NCBI GenBank assembly: GCA_051453625.1
Contig: JBOZIK010000001.1
Location: forward strand, 110,960,837 to 110,988,335
Reading direction: 5' to 3'
DNA length: 27,499 nucleotides
DNA from: Welwitschia mirabilis
Lineage: Eukaryota > Gnetophyta > Gnetopsida > Welwitschiales
A model generated the notes under the pieces. It ran no database searches and was not told the origin of the DNA. It was given only the letters and a program-made list of their open reading frames with translations. The stretch's first letter is position 1; every line of letters begins with the position of its first letter. The translations under genes were made by a program, and so were the position numbers. Of this stretch, positions 9,780-19,400 are shown piece after piece.

Positions 9780-11590
9780 ATGAATAATGATACAAGGACC
9801 CTTAGGAAAATTTTTACTAAAAAAAGGAGAAAATTAAAAAACTCTGAGGACAAAAATAAGAAAATAGTTTAAGAACTTCTTGCAGAAAGAGGGATAACAA
9901 CACAAAATAATGTTGAGAGTAGGGATTAGGCCAATTCCTATTTTTAACCATTTTATTATTATCCATTTTCTTTTCAAACTTCATATAGGAATAATAATGA
10001 AAATTTTAGGGATTAAACCTCATACAATTACTTTTACCAATTCCATCCATCCCTCATAAACTACTACAAAGAAGGAAATGATTCAATAAAAGCAATGATG
10101 AATGAAATATAAAAAATCATATAAAAAACCAATAAAATACTAGCAAAGTCGGTTAAGATCCTTCAACAAAATCTAATTACAAAATCAAGAATCTCTTATA
10201 ATACAAAAACCTTAAACCTATTATGCTTTATCTTACCTTGAGGAAAATAAGGATAACTTAGAAATAAATAATAATTATTCTTACTTCCAAATAGAAAATT
10301 AAATTTTGGATTAAAGTTCAACATCTTACCCATTAGGAGATGAGAAAAGGGAAGATGACAAAAATTTAACTATATCTTTTAACAATGAAGATGAGGATGA
10401 CCATTCATTAAACGATGATATTGAAATCACTAAAATTCATTTACTACATGAAGAAGACATTCATAACAAATATAAAAATTTTTTAATCTATGATAGACAT
10501 AATGATTACATTTCTCCTTCTCATGAAAACAATAACATGCAACAAGATCATAAGAATGGTAAAGAAGAAGAGAATCATAACAATGAAATGTTAGACCATA
10601 TTCCTTGTTTGCACATTCTTTGCAAAGATGAAGAAGTTCCACCTTTAATAGAGGCTCAACTTTTGAGGTTAATAGAGATAAGTATTAAGATGGAATCAAT
10701 GGAAAATAATCAACTCAATAACAACAACTTAAATGAGGATTATAGTTTAGAACTAAAAAAGTTATTTAGAGAGGAAGAGGAGTTAAATCAAGAAATATCA
10801 GAAAATATTTAATCACATAATGAAAATAATGATAATTTTCCTTTCTATAATCTTTTTGATAATCTTTTTGAGTAATACACCAACATGGAAAGGAAAAATA
10901 ATCCTTAACAAAATGAAAAAGAAGAGCAAGATAAAATCAATAATAAAGAAGAAGGAGATATGATTAATGAAGAAATAATTCAAATAACTAACTCTCCAAA
11001 TCACATCATTGTCTTTAAAAGTAATGAGACACATAATCTTAAGGAATCAACTTTAAAAATCTTCCAATCCTTTCCTTTGCAAATTTCATGTTCTATAAAA
11101 AGTAACACCTTTTCCTCTTTTATAAAGTTAACTCTACCTTATGCTTCCAATGATTATTCTTTTCAAAAACAAGACTTAGGATATCTTGGAACTCTAAATT
11201 AGAGGTAATGCATACCTTCTTGATCCAAATCTATGTTTAAAGTTAAATTTTAAAGAGCTTCTTAGGTATGTAAAACCTATCTCAATCACTTACCCTAAGA
11301 AGTTTCTCACAAACCCTTGGATATTAAATAATACCTTTCATGTTCAATATTAAGCTTTGAATGCAACTTATGTTTAAAACTTTTATATCATTATTTTGAT
11401 AAGAGATTGTTTTTCCATGAGTTATATGAATTTTTTATCTTTTATATTGCTATTGATTCTTGTGAAAGCAAAATTTCATGTGCTCATACAAATTGGAAAA
11501 AGCCATGTATTCTTAAAAATCCATGTCTTAAATCAAATCATAGAAAACATTTTGAATAACCTTCAAAATCATTTTGAGAAATTTATTTTA
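9780..11590 (+). pseudogene. Unrecognised Asn/Asp/Glu/Lys-rich ORF of the B-C element
   Basis: A possible start ATG at 9780 opens a basic segment (TRTLRKIFTKKRRKLKNSED), then an Asn/Tyr-rich part up to about 10230 with several TAA/TAG stops. Most of those stops would be Gln codons if C-to-T changes are undone. After at least one frameshift, the frame through 10315-10812 is fully open (166 codons) and very acidic, with GDEKREDDKN, NNEDEDDHSLNDD and REEEELNQEISE. The same frame continues to 11202 with TAA at 10810, 10873 and 10906. After a more broken patch it resumes at 11400-11570 with a Cys-bearing tail (DSCESKISCAHTNWKKPC). I recognise no Gag, zinc knuckle, protease or other domain. It may be an element-specific protein or a captured host gene; its function is unknown. 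Codon use is A-rich throughout, matching the element. Confidence 0.55.
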
Positions 11591-13798
11591 TACCTTTCTC
11601 ACATACTTTTTATAATAATACTTAGAACCCATAAAGTTTTCATAAGATATCATTTGAAAGTTATCATTTCTTTATCTCTTATTTTAATTCTAAAATTTGT
11701 TCTTTCAAGGTATTATCTTTTTATTCTCTATTCTTTTAATTAATTCTACTTAAAAATGATTACATACCTTTTATGTTTTATTAATTGGTAAACATTTGAT
11801 TTGGATCTTATTTCTGTGAAATCATGCAACATCTTGAGACCATTTAAATAGATCCTTCCTTTTTCTCCTTCTTTTCGATAAAAGTGTTGAATAGATGTTA
11901 GGATTTGAATAAAATTTACTAGCCTTTGTATTTCCTTTCTGATTTTTATGATTTTTGACTTTTATTTTATTTTTTAGTTTTCTATTTTTCTTTTCTATGT
12001 GTGTTGTCCCTTTTGTCATTCCCATGACAGTTAAAATGATAATTGCTATTTTCATCTTTTGCTTTTATTTTTTATGTTGATTTTTACTTTCTATTTTTAT
12101 TTTCTACCTCTATCACTCTCTCTATCATCTAGATGATGATGAGGACAACTATTAATTCTTTTAGTTTTCTATTATTTTAAGAAAATATATTTTGATGGCT
12201 CTACTGAGATTTCTGACTAGATCACTTAGGAACTTTAAAAGTTAATGGGCAAATACTGCAAATATATGAGAAATCATCTAAATTTTCTCTTAGCTTTTTC
12301 CTTTGGAGGCTATTATAACATTACTTAATAATATTTTAAACATGACTTATGTATTTATTTTCATGATTATTCTTTGACTTGGTCATTTTATGATGGTAAG
12401 ATTAGATTTAGCCAATCTTAAGACATTCACATGTCTATGAATTTCAGTTGAAAAAAGATGCTTTACTTTTTATGTTTTTCTTAATGGTGAAAATGTCTTA
12501 GATTGTTTAAGGATGTTTGTTTCTATCTTCATCTTATGACTTCAACTTTATGTTTTAGAGTATTTGATCATGTGGAACATTTTATATTATGCTAAAAAAA
12601 AAAAAAGGTGAAAGAAGATCATGATGCTCTATATTTAAGATATTTTTAAAAACATGGTCATCATGATGTCCTACTACAAGTAAACTAAGACAAATATTTT
12701 TGAGAGTAGCTTTTAGTAATGTAATATTGTAGCTGTGGAAACTCCACTAGGAGGTCAGTTAGCCATGCTACACACATTCTTACTTCTCTAATGGTGGCTA
12801 CACTTCCATCATCCTAGAAATAAAATAATAAAAACTAGAAGGCTAAGGGATCAATGGTGTTCCTAGTATTATCAGAAACATTGCTTGTTTTCTAGGCTTT
12901 TAGTATTTCTATAGATCATTTTATTTCTTGAGATTTAGGTCTTTGTTTTAAGATATTAGTAGGTGAGGCCATTTGTTAGTAACTCTTTGGTCTGATAATT
13001 CATTATTTAAAGCATTTCATTTTTAGCATTGTTATAACTATTTCCTTATTAAATGGAATTTTTTATGCATTACATCATGCATTTTAAAATCAAGTAATGT
13101 TATGATTTCTTTCATGAGAATTTGCTAAGTTAATATTTCAGATAGATTAGCTATCTTTTTTTATCTTACCTTATGTCCATTCTTTTGTTTTCTTTTGTGG
13201 ATAAGTTAGTTGTTTTAAAGTTATTACCATATTTTCTTATATCTTTAGGACTTTAATGCTTTCCTTGCTTAGTTTTCAATAAAACATTATTTTCTTACTT
13301 TAATAAATTTGTGCTTTTTTTATTTTTAATATTTTGGAGTTGCAAACATTACTTTTAATTGATTTTCGTGATGAAACATTTCTCTTTATCCATTCTTTCT
13401 TTATTTATTAGAATATTTTATCTATCTATATTTTTCAAATCTAACATTTCTTTACTTACTTTTGCACTTTATTTAGAAATATGTCCAATTTTACTTGTAC
13501 ATCATTTTCCTTCTCACTTCTATTTGCTTTCTTTACCTTATTATCTAATATAAGACATTATTTTTCTCAGGCAGACAGAACCCATTTTCATGACTTATTT
13601 TAAAAATTTTTAATTTATTTTTAAGATTGCAAGAGAAAAAATTTTAAAATTTTTATACACCTTATGCATTACATGTTGTTTTGTTATGTGATATGTTTAT
13701 GAGCTTTTTTTAAAAATTTCTAGATTAATTTTTTGTAAGACAAATTGGCTCATGATTATGGTTTTTTCCCTATTCTTTGTCAAGAACATATAAAGACT
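11591..13798 (+). other. Long non-coding 3' part of the B-C element
   Basis: No convincing coding frame. 11930-12180 repeats the leader-type module, with T-rich text plus two inverted-repeat motifs at 12008-12042 and 12117-12150. A purine-rich run starts with 13 A at 12594 (then GGTGAAAGAAGA). 12730-12800 has mixed composition (GGAAACTCCACTAGGAGGTCAG) that might be an old coding scrap, but I cannot name it. 12900-13790 is T-rich filler. Confidence 0.5.
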
Positions 13799-13808
13799 AA
13801 GTAGGGGG
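13799..13808 (+). other. Polypurine tract of the B-C element
   Basis: AAGTAGGGGG lies six bases before LTR C. It is the plus-strand primer site and matches in position the degenerate AACTAAGGG before LTR A. Confidence 0.7.
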
Positions 13809-13814
13809 CTATAT

Positions 13815-14893
13815 TTCACTACCAATTTGTGGATATTTGATGGGTTTCTATAATATATTTTATAGGACATTTACATAGGTTTAGATGAAATCTTAAGGAT
13901 TTTGAAGAAACAATAGAGAATCTCAGAAATGTGTAGTTCTTAACATGATTTAAGGCATATATGGTACATTCTAATATAAAGAACATTAGAGGAAGATTTT
14001 TGATAAAAATGCTAACTTTTCCTTAATAAAATGAATAAATAAGATCGTCATTTCCTCTGTCATCCCCACAACAAGTAGGACGATGACACCATTAGCTATG
14101 GATATGAATGGTTGAATCATCTGCTAATTCATTTGATGAATTACCTTTTGTAATGAGTTGTAATTTCCCATGTTGTCTAGACAATAGTTAGGATGATACT
14201 GACATTGTAACCCACTCTAACAGCCAACCCTTAATTATTTCATTCATTTCTTATCCATAAAAGAGCGTGTTTTTGACTACCTTTTGTTTGTCATTTGCTG
14301 TTATGTTTTATTATAAATATGTTCCCTTCAACTCTCCTCTCTATCTTCATTGCAATAAAAATTCTTGTTATAGAAGATTAAAGGATGGGAGATCCATCTC
14401 GAGTGTTATAGAAAGATGTTCCTTTGGTAAAGGGTTGTGTATCCTCCATTAAGGCCTAACTATTTTGTAACTTAGATGTTGTTCCTTTTAATATAAACTC
14501 TATTTTCATGTTTGTATATTAGATTGTTAGATGTTCCTTATGGTTTATGTTGTGCTTGATTTGGTGAAAATTTATTGAAGAATATAGATCATTAAGGGCA
14601 TCCTTTGTTAAGGCTAAAGAGAGTAGTTTAGTTTCATTTTGCATTGCATGTAGATTAGTTGCATTTTACATTTGCATTACATCCTTTATTTTCTACCTTG
14701 TTCTTTAATTTTGGTTATTTTATTTCTTTGTGAAAAGCAATCCAATCTTCATCTCATAGTCTTCAATGAGAATACAATATTTGGGTTAACCCCTACTCAT
14801 ACTAGTGTTGTACTATGTAAGAAACCTATTTTATTTATGAAATGATAAAATCCTTTTAAGTATAAAATGCTTGTACAAATACACACTATAACA
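13815..14893 (+). repeat. LTR C (3' LTR of the B-C element)
   Basis: 1079 bp from TTCACTACCAATTTGTGG to ACACTATAACA. It is collinear with LTR B throughout. The sequence after 14893 is unrelated to a PBS, as expected for a 3' LTR. Inverted-repeat motifs lie at 14051-14090 and 14163-14203. Confidence 0.85.
14256..14263 (+). promoter_or_regulatory. TATA-like box of LTR C
   Basis: CATAAAAG, in the same place as TATAAAAG of LTR B, with one base changed. Confidence 0.45.
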
Positions 14894-15127
14894 ATGGATT
14901 TATTTAATCTCTTTCATCAAGTTCAATTAGTCTTGTAGATCATTAATTCCTCCTCCTAATTTAAAGTATTATAATTAATCCAAAATGCATCAAAATGTAT
15001 TAGTAATTATGTATTTCTATGATTTCTCCTTAACTCTCAACAATTATTGTTTTTTGCTTAAACATATCAAAATTTCCTATAAAAGTACTCAAAATATCCC
15101 ATTAAAAACATTTAATTTCACATTGCA
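14894..15127 (-). repeat. LTR F: first ~234 bp of a minus-strand LTR of the A-D superfamily
   Basis: On the minus strand it begins TGCAATGTGAAATTAAATG and reaches GGG after 30 bases, exactly as LTRs B and C do. It then shows GATATTTTGAGTACTTTTATAGG, AGAGTTAAGGAGAAATC and ATACTTTAAATTAGGAGGA. The same text starts at about 27340 on the plus strand. It stops where LTR C ends, just before the point where the inverted-repeat motif would be expected, so the B-C element interrupts or deletes the rest. Confidence 0.7.
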
Positions 15128-15409
15128 AAAGATATCAAATTGAAGTTGATGTACAAACATTTATCAGTGCCACTATATAGGTCCATCAGTGTTGCTAGCA
15201 TTATCTAATAGTTTTCCTTAATCATTTGGATAATGCTCTGTTAAGTTTTTAACTACCTAAATTTATCATGAACAAGGGCCTAATTTGACAATTTATAATA
15301 AAACAAAGAAAATTTATAATTCCATAATAAAAATAGTTAATTATATATCTTTTTTAAACTAAATTAGCCTATAATACTTGACCTAAGTGTTAATTTTTAC
15401 ATGTTAACA
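15128..15409 (-). repeat. LTR E1: truncated 3' LTR of the minus-strand family E element
   Basis: On the minus strand it starts TGTTAACATGTAAAAATTAACA (15409) and runs to about 15128. It aligns base for base with the first 280 bases of LTR E2 (22314 downwards), including ATTATTAACTATT-like, GATAAATTTAGGTAG and TACATCAACTT blocks. The remaining 1.2 kb of the LTR is missing because LTR F begins there. The LTR start text also matches LTR E3 at 24535. Confidence 0.8.
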
Positions 15410-15420
15410 CATCCGTTCAC
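15410..15420 (-). other. Possible polypurine tract before LTR E1
   Basis: GTGAACGGATG on the minus strand abuts the LTR start TGTTAACA. It is only mostly purine, so this rests on position. Confidence 0.35.
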
Positions 15421-17439
15421 TAAACTTTTGCTAGATCTTTAGCAAAAAAAATATGATGAAAGATGACTAAAATATAAACATTCTAAGGAAAATCATTCAA
15501 TTATTTGAAGAATGTTATAACTTTGAAAAATTTAATCAAGAAAGCATCAAAATTCATTATTTTAAGAAAATGGAGATGCCACACCCCTAACCAAAATAAA
15601 ACTTTATCCTCAAAGTTTTTAAGACAAGAAAAATTATAATTAACTTTTGAGAACAAGTTTAAATTTTAAGAAAATTATTTAACATATTTTTATTCACAAT
15701 AAAAAATAATATAAAACAATACAACCTATGTTATAATGTAAAGAAAAACTATCTAATAAAAGCTCATACTTTCTAAATACCCAAAACTTAATTTTGCTTT
15801 TTTCTTTTATAGTGAAATTATGAAGTAAAAGGTCAGTCTATCATATAAACATGTGCCCCTCATAGTGTTGTATCCCTCATGAAAATGGAATAAAGCTAAA
15901 ATGGAGGAGATGGATTATGACTATGCATGACATGGATGTAAAATGGAAATGATGATGGATGAGGATTAAAAATGCAACTTAAACCATGAATATATGTAGC
16001 AAATTTACTAAACTAATGTTTATTTTATTAAAATTATTTGTAAATTTTCTCTTTTATGTAATGGATTGAGTTTTCATTCAATCAAGGTATCCACTAAGTA
16101 AACTTATGAAAGTTTAAAAGTCAACAAGAAAAATCTAAGTACAAGAGTTAAGGAAAAAACATAATGGAATCTCTAATTCTCATTTTTTATCTTTTCATGT
16201 TTCTTGTTACTCTTAAGGTTAGTTTTATTTATATCATTTTAATCTCATTAAGCATCTAGTATTATGGCATCTTTATTTCAATAGAGTTAAACATGTTATT
16301 TGTGAAGAAATTAGTACTACACTGCCAGCAAGCATTCAAAGCCCTATTGTAGTTGATCATGTTATAAGTATATCATTAGAAATACATTTTTAGCAAGCAT
16401 CTATAGCTCCTATGTAGTTAACTAAATCTAGTAATATCAATCAAATAAAATGTACTTTTGGAAAAGAGATATATTATCTTTTTTACTTTTCTTCTTATAT
16501 AATTTTTTTGTGCACATAAGAGTCATTGGATCATTAACCTAGATAAGAATTAATCTTATAAAATTTTAAAAATTAAGAGTACTTTCTAAAGGTATATTCC
16601 ACTTTTTATCTATTTTTTTCCTTTTTTTAACTCCAATTTAGGGACTTCAAGTAAATGTAACTCAAACTAAGTGTATTTTCTCTTAACTAACACAAGTAAA
16701 TATAACTTTAATCTAGACTTGTAACGATGAAATGATCAGTTATTTTTTTGATTTAATTTTTAAGGATCATTAACCTAGGTCAACAATTTTTTTAAAACTC
16801 ATAGATGGATGGAAGATGTGGATGTTCTATTAGGTTAATGAGGTTATTAGAAAATAAAAAGGGCAAATAAAGAGGCATAAGGAGATTCTCAAATAAGTGA
16901 TAATGCTTTAGGGTCTCCATGAGAAAAACATATGGAGCATCACTTGTTCTTTTATGGAATAACTTAATCAATTCATGTTTTAAATAATAATAGTCTTACT
17001 AATGGCATGCTATATTGAAGACTCAAGGCATTATAACTATTTGGTTCACAGTGGAAAAAAAAAGGTCAAGTAAGAGCATAGGATGAAAAACATTTTTATG
17101 GAAAGATTTTACAAACAAGTTTAAAAATTTAGATAAAACATTGAAAATCCACTTAGTAGAGTTCAAACATTCAAAATTTAATGTAGCCCATTCTATGGTA
17201 TTTTTATGATTTTCTAAAGATAATGTAAAACATCTTTCTTAAAAGAAGGTTTAATAAAATCATAAGAAACATGTTATACAATTATATGAGATAACTTCAA
17301 AGAATCAAAGGAGTTGTTTCAATGATCAAAGGATAATGAAGAGGGGGAAATATTTAGCTCATGAGAAAAACATTTAGAGCATAAGTCTTATTAACAAAAT
17401 CAACTTCATTAATTTTGCCTTGTAGTTTCATCTTGTTGA
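15421..17439 (-). other. Unassigned interior of the family E element
   Basis: No reverse transcriptase, RNase H or integrase motif could be read in any frame. It holds a 65-bp imperfect tandem duplication (16311-16440). It is probably decayed or deleted pol and 3' non-coding sequence. Confidence 0.4.
16311..16440. repeat. Two-copy imperfect tandem repeat, 65-bp unit
   Basis: Unit 1 (16311-16375) and unit 2 (16376-16440) share in order TTAG..ATACA/CTACA, AGCAAGCAT, the AGC(C/T)CCTAT block and TGTAGTT, then AA..AGTA(T)AT. Both are the same length, so a simple duplication is likely. Confidence 0.6.
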
Positions 17440-17960
17440 AAATATTCAAATTCAAAGTCATGTTATCAAATGATATTTTCATTTGATCATCCTACAATTA
17501 ATAATAACATTAGATATTGCATGGAAAACTCTTTCTAAAATGATTAGACCTACATCATCTTTCATTATTTCCATTTTTAAGACAATGAATTCTACCAAGA
17601 AATAGTAATTATATACTCAAACAATCACTTCTTAAACTATTTCTAATGGTGACTTTAAATATTTATCAATTAATTGAAATTGGACATTAGTATTTTTAAG
17701 ATCATTTAAGTTAAGTTTGTTATATACATAATGAGGGATATTAACACTTGTTATAATGTCAAATAAGTCTTTCTTAATGTTTTAGCCTCTAATTGTAATG
17801 GCTATTATCAGGCAACCAAAATATTTAATCTTAAGAAGAATTTAATTTTGTATGATTACACTAGTCTACTAGGCTAAGAAGGTTTTTGTTCTTAACATGC
17901 ATACATCTCTTCACTATGCACATATCCTTAATAAATTTCACACATAAGAAAACCTATTCA
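17440..17960 (-). pseudogene. Retrotransposon aspartic protease remnant of family E
   Basis: On the minus strand this reads in order: a block like FLA..TSVIIQN; the active-site region FDIITSVNIPHYVYNKL, where plant elements have DLGASVNLMP (Asp codon at 17760-17758); then LKNTNVQFQLIDKYLKSPL; then NYYFLVEFIVLKMEI; then GLIILERVFHAISNVIINC, matching the usual ILGRPFLATS.A.INC. The enzyme would cleave the Gag-Pol polyprotein inside the particle. The Gly-Ala of the D-[ST]-G triad is lost (I-I-T) and stops interrupt the frame, so it is dead. The order Gag then protease is as expected for Ty3/gypsy. Confidence 0.8.
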
Positions 17961-18879
17961 ATTGCTTCTAAAAGTGGCATGTTGATTTTGACTTCCTTAA
18001 AAATCTCTAAGGCCTTTAACTATTATTTTTTATATTCTCCTTTATAAGTTATTAGAAAAATGGCAAAGGCTCTTAGTAGTTAGATAAAGGTTTCTCTAAA
18101 TCCTTTACTATTTCTATATTCAATTATTTGGAAAAGGTTAAAGCTTCTCTATGATAAGTTGTGGGAATCTTTTTGTTCTTCACTTTTTTCTTTCCCTCAT
18201 TTATTGCAATATGTAATTGTTTATCATTATATTAACTCTACTCTATTCCTTGGTTTATCTCTTTGACACTTTAAAGGTAAATAGCTTTGGTCTATTTAAT
18301 ATGACTTGACTCTTCTTCCTATACCATTTTAATTCCTCTTGGATTTGGTTGGAGACACATTGTTCTTATTAATTAAGTGATGAAAGGATGTGGGTGGTGG
18401 TTTCTTGTAATTCTTAGATGTTTTACTCAAGATTGTTTATGGTAGATGAATTTTATGTATTAATTTGATTTTGGACTTTCATGAAAGTTTTAAATGCTTC
18501 TTCTAGTCGTTTTTATGCAAAAGGTTAATGGTTTGAATAATTTTGATTTGAGTTGAATGTGTATGGATGCTTTCAAGAGAAATTAAGGTGGTTTTATCAA
18601 AAAATGATTATTTTTCTTTCTAATATTATCCTATCATGTTTACATATTCGTTTACTATTTTTTGATACATTGGGATTGAAGGACACTAATAGATTTATAT
18701 GAATCTATGTGTTAAATTAAACATCTTAATTTTCACAATACTGGTTGAGATATAAGGGAATATAATTTCTTTAAAACTTTGTTTATTTGATTGCATATAT
18801 AAACCTTTTCTAAAAATTTAAAAACACTAGTAGAGTTAAGCAAATGATGGGTTTGAGAGGTTTCTAATGGTTTCTCTCA
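17961..18879 (-). other. Gag C-terminal to protease linker, decayed
   Basis: Fragments such as SSTINNLE, ELQETTTHI and YRNSKGFREPLSNY can be read on the minus strand. They fit the low-complexity linker and the pre-protease segment of plant gypsy polyproteins. There is no recognisable zinc knuckle. Confidence 0.45.
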
Positions 18880-19400
18880 AGTGTCATTTATGTCTATTTC
18901 TAGGAAGCTTCTTCGATTAATCATTTCAACTACATTCCTATTATTCAATAATAAGCCCTTATGGAAAAACATAATTACATGACCAAGATTAAAACAATGT
19001 TGTAAAAATTTCTACAATAAATTCTTAAACCTTTTTAGCATTTGAAAAAAGGATTCATGGTCTTTCTATTGGTAATTTATTATCTCTTTTTATAAAGCAT
19101 TAGTTTTATGGCTCAAAAAGAATTTTCAAATGAGGCTTTATTGAATTTAACATGAGTCCTAATCAATAAGTATTTAAGGGTATAAATCCATTTCTTAGCT
19201 TATTTTTCAAATAAAATAAAAATAAGGTTATTCTTAGAGTAGCTATGGTATTGGAAAATTAGGGGATTATTAATAGAATTTATTCAAACTCTTTAGTATG
19301 CAAATAAAAGTCCTCTAATTCTAATCCATGAAAATGAAAAAGCCATGAAAATGGAAAAGGTGTTGTATGGCTAAGGGCTTAAAGTCTAACCTATGTGCTA
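18880..19400 (-). pseudogene. Gag remnant of the family E element (minus strand)
   Basis: Minus-strand frames read IQHLFHFHG, then DLYLHTKEFE, then TLRITLFLFYLK, KAKKWIYTLK, FNKASFENSF, a KTNAL-like block, and KTMNPFFKC where the family has D.ESF..CWERFK. These follow the order of the plant retrotransposon Gag core domain (RetroTrans_Gag family). The first two blocks are nearly identical to those of the Gag at 26799-26890 (LLPHFHG, DPYLHLKEF), so the two elements are close relatives. At least two frameshifts and many stops are present. Gag would form the cytoplasmic particle. Confidence 0.8.

Larger units (their letters stand above)
7991..14893 (+). mobile_element. B-C element: near-complete non-autonomous LTR retrotransposon
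   Basis: About 6.9 kb, bounded by LTR B (7991-9073) and LTR C (13815-14893). A tRNA-Asp-type PBS at 9077 and a polypurine tract at 13799 lie in the right places. The internal 4.7 kb contains one decayed Asn/Asp/Glu/Lys-rich ORF and long T-rich non-coding sequence. I could not find Gag, protease, reverse transcriptase or integrase. That makes it resemble a large retrotransposon derivative mobilised by a related autonomous element. No 5-bp target duplication is evident: the left flank ends GGTAT and the right flank begins ATGGA, so decay, an edge error or recombination must be considered. Confidence 0.7.

Noticed and set aside
10430-11034. Minus-strand ORFs at 10430-10642 and 10813-11034
   Set aside because: Complements of the A-rich acidic ORF; their Phe/Ile/Tyr-rich translations are shadows.
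11396-11743. 115-codon hydrophobic plus-strand ORF that looks like a membrane protein
   Set aside because: It is a shifted frame over the Cys-containing tail of the acidic ORF, whose own frame is collinear with the upstream part. Ile/Leu/Phe richness is expected from AT-rich DNA.
11822-12055. Minus-strand Lys-rich ORF
   Set aside because: Complement of the T-rich leader-type module; composition only.
12594-12619. Poly-A run with purines as a LINE/SINE tail or polypurine tract
   Set aside because: No LINE or SINE body precedes it and no LTR start follows it; the polypurine tract at 13799 is correctly placed.
3100-14220. The TGTCATC/GATGACA repeats as a CRISPR array
   Set aside because: Spacing is irregular, copies are imperfect, they lie inside LTR alignments in a plant genome and no cas genes exist.
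7986-14898. A 5-bp target-site duplication for the B-C element
   Set aside because: Left flank GGTAT and right flank ATGGA do not match, and shifting the edges by one or two bases does not help.
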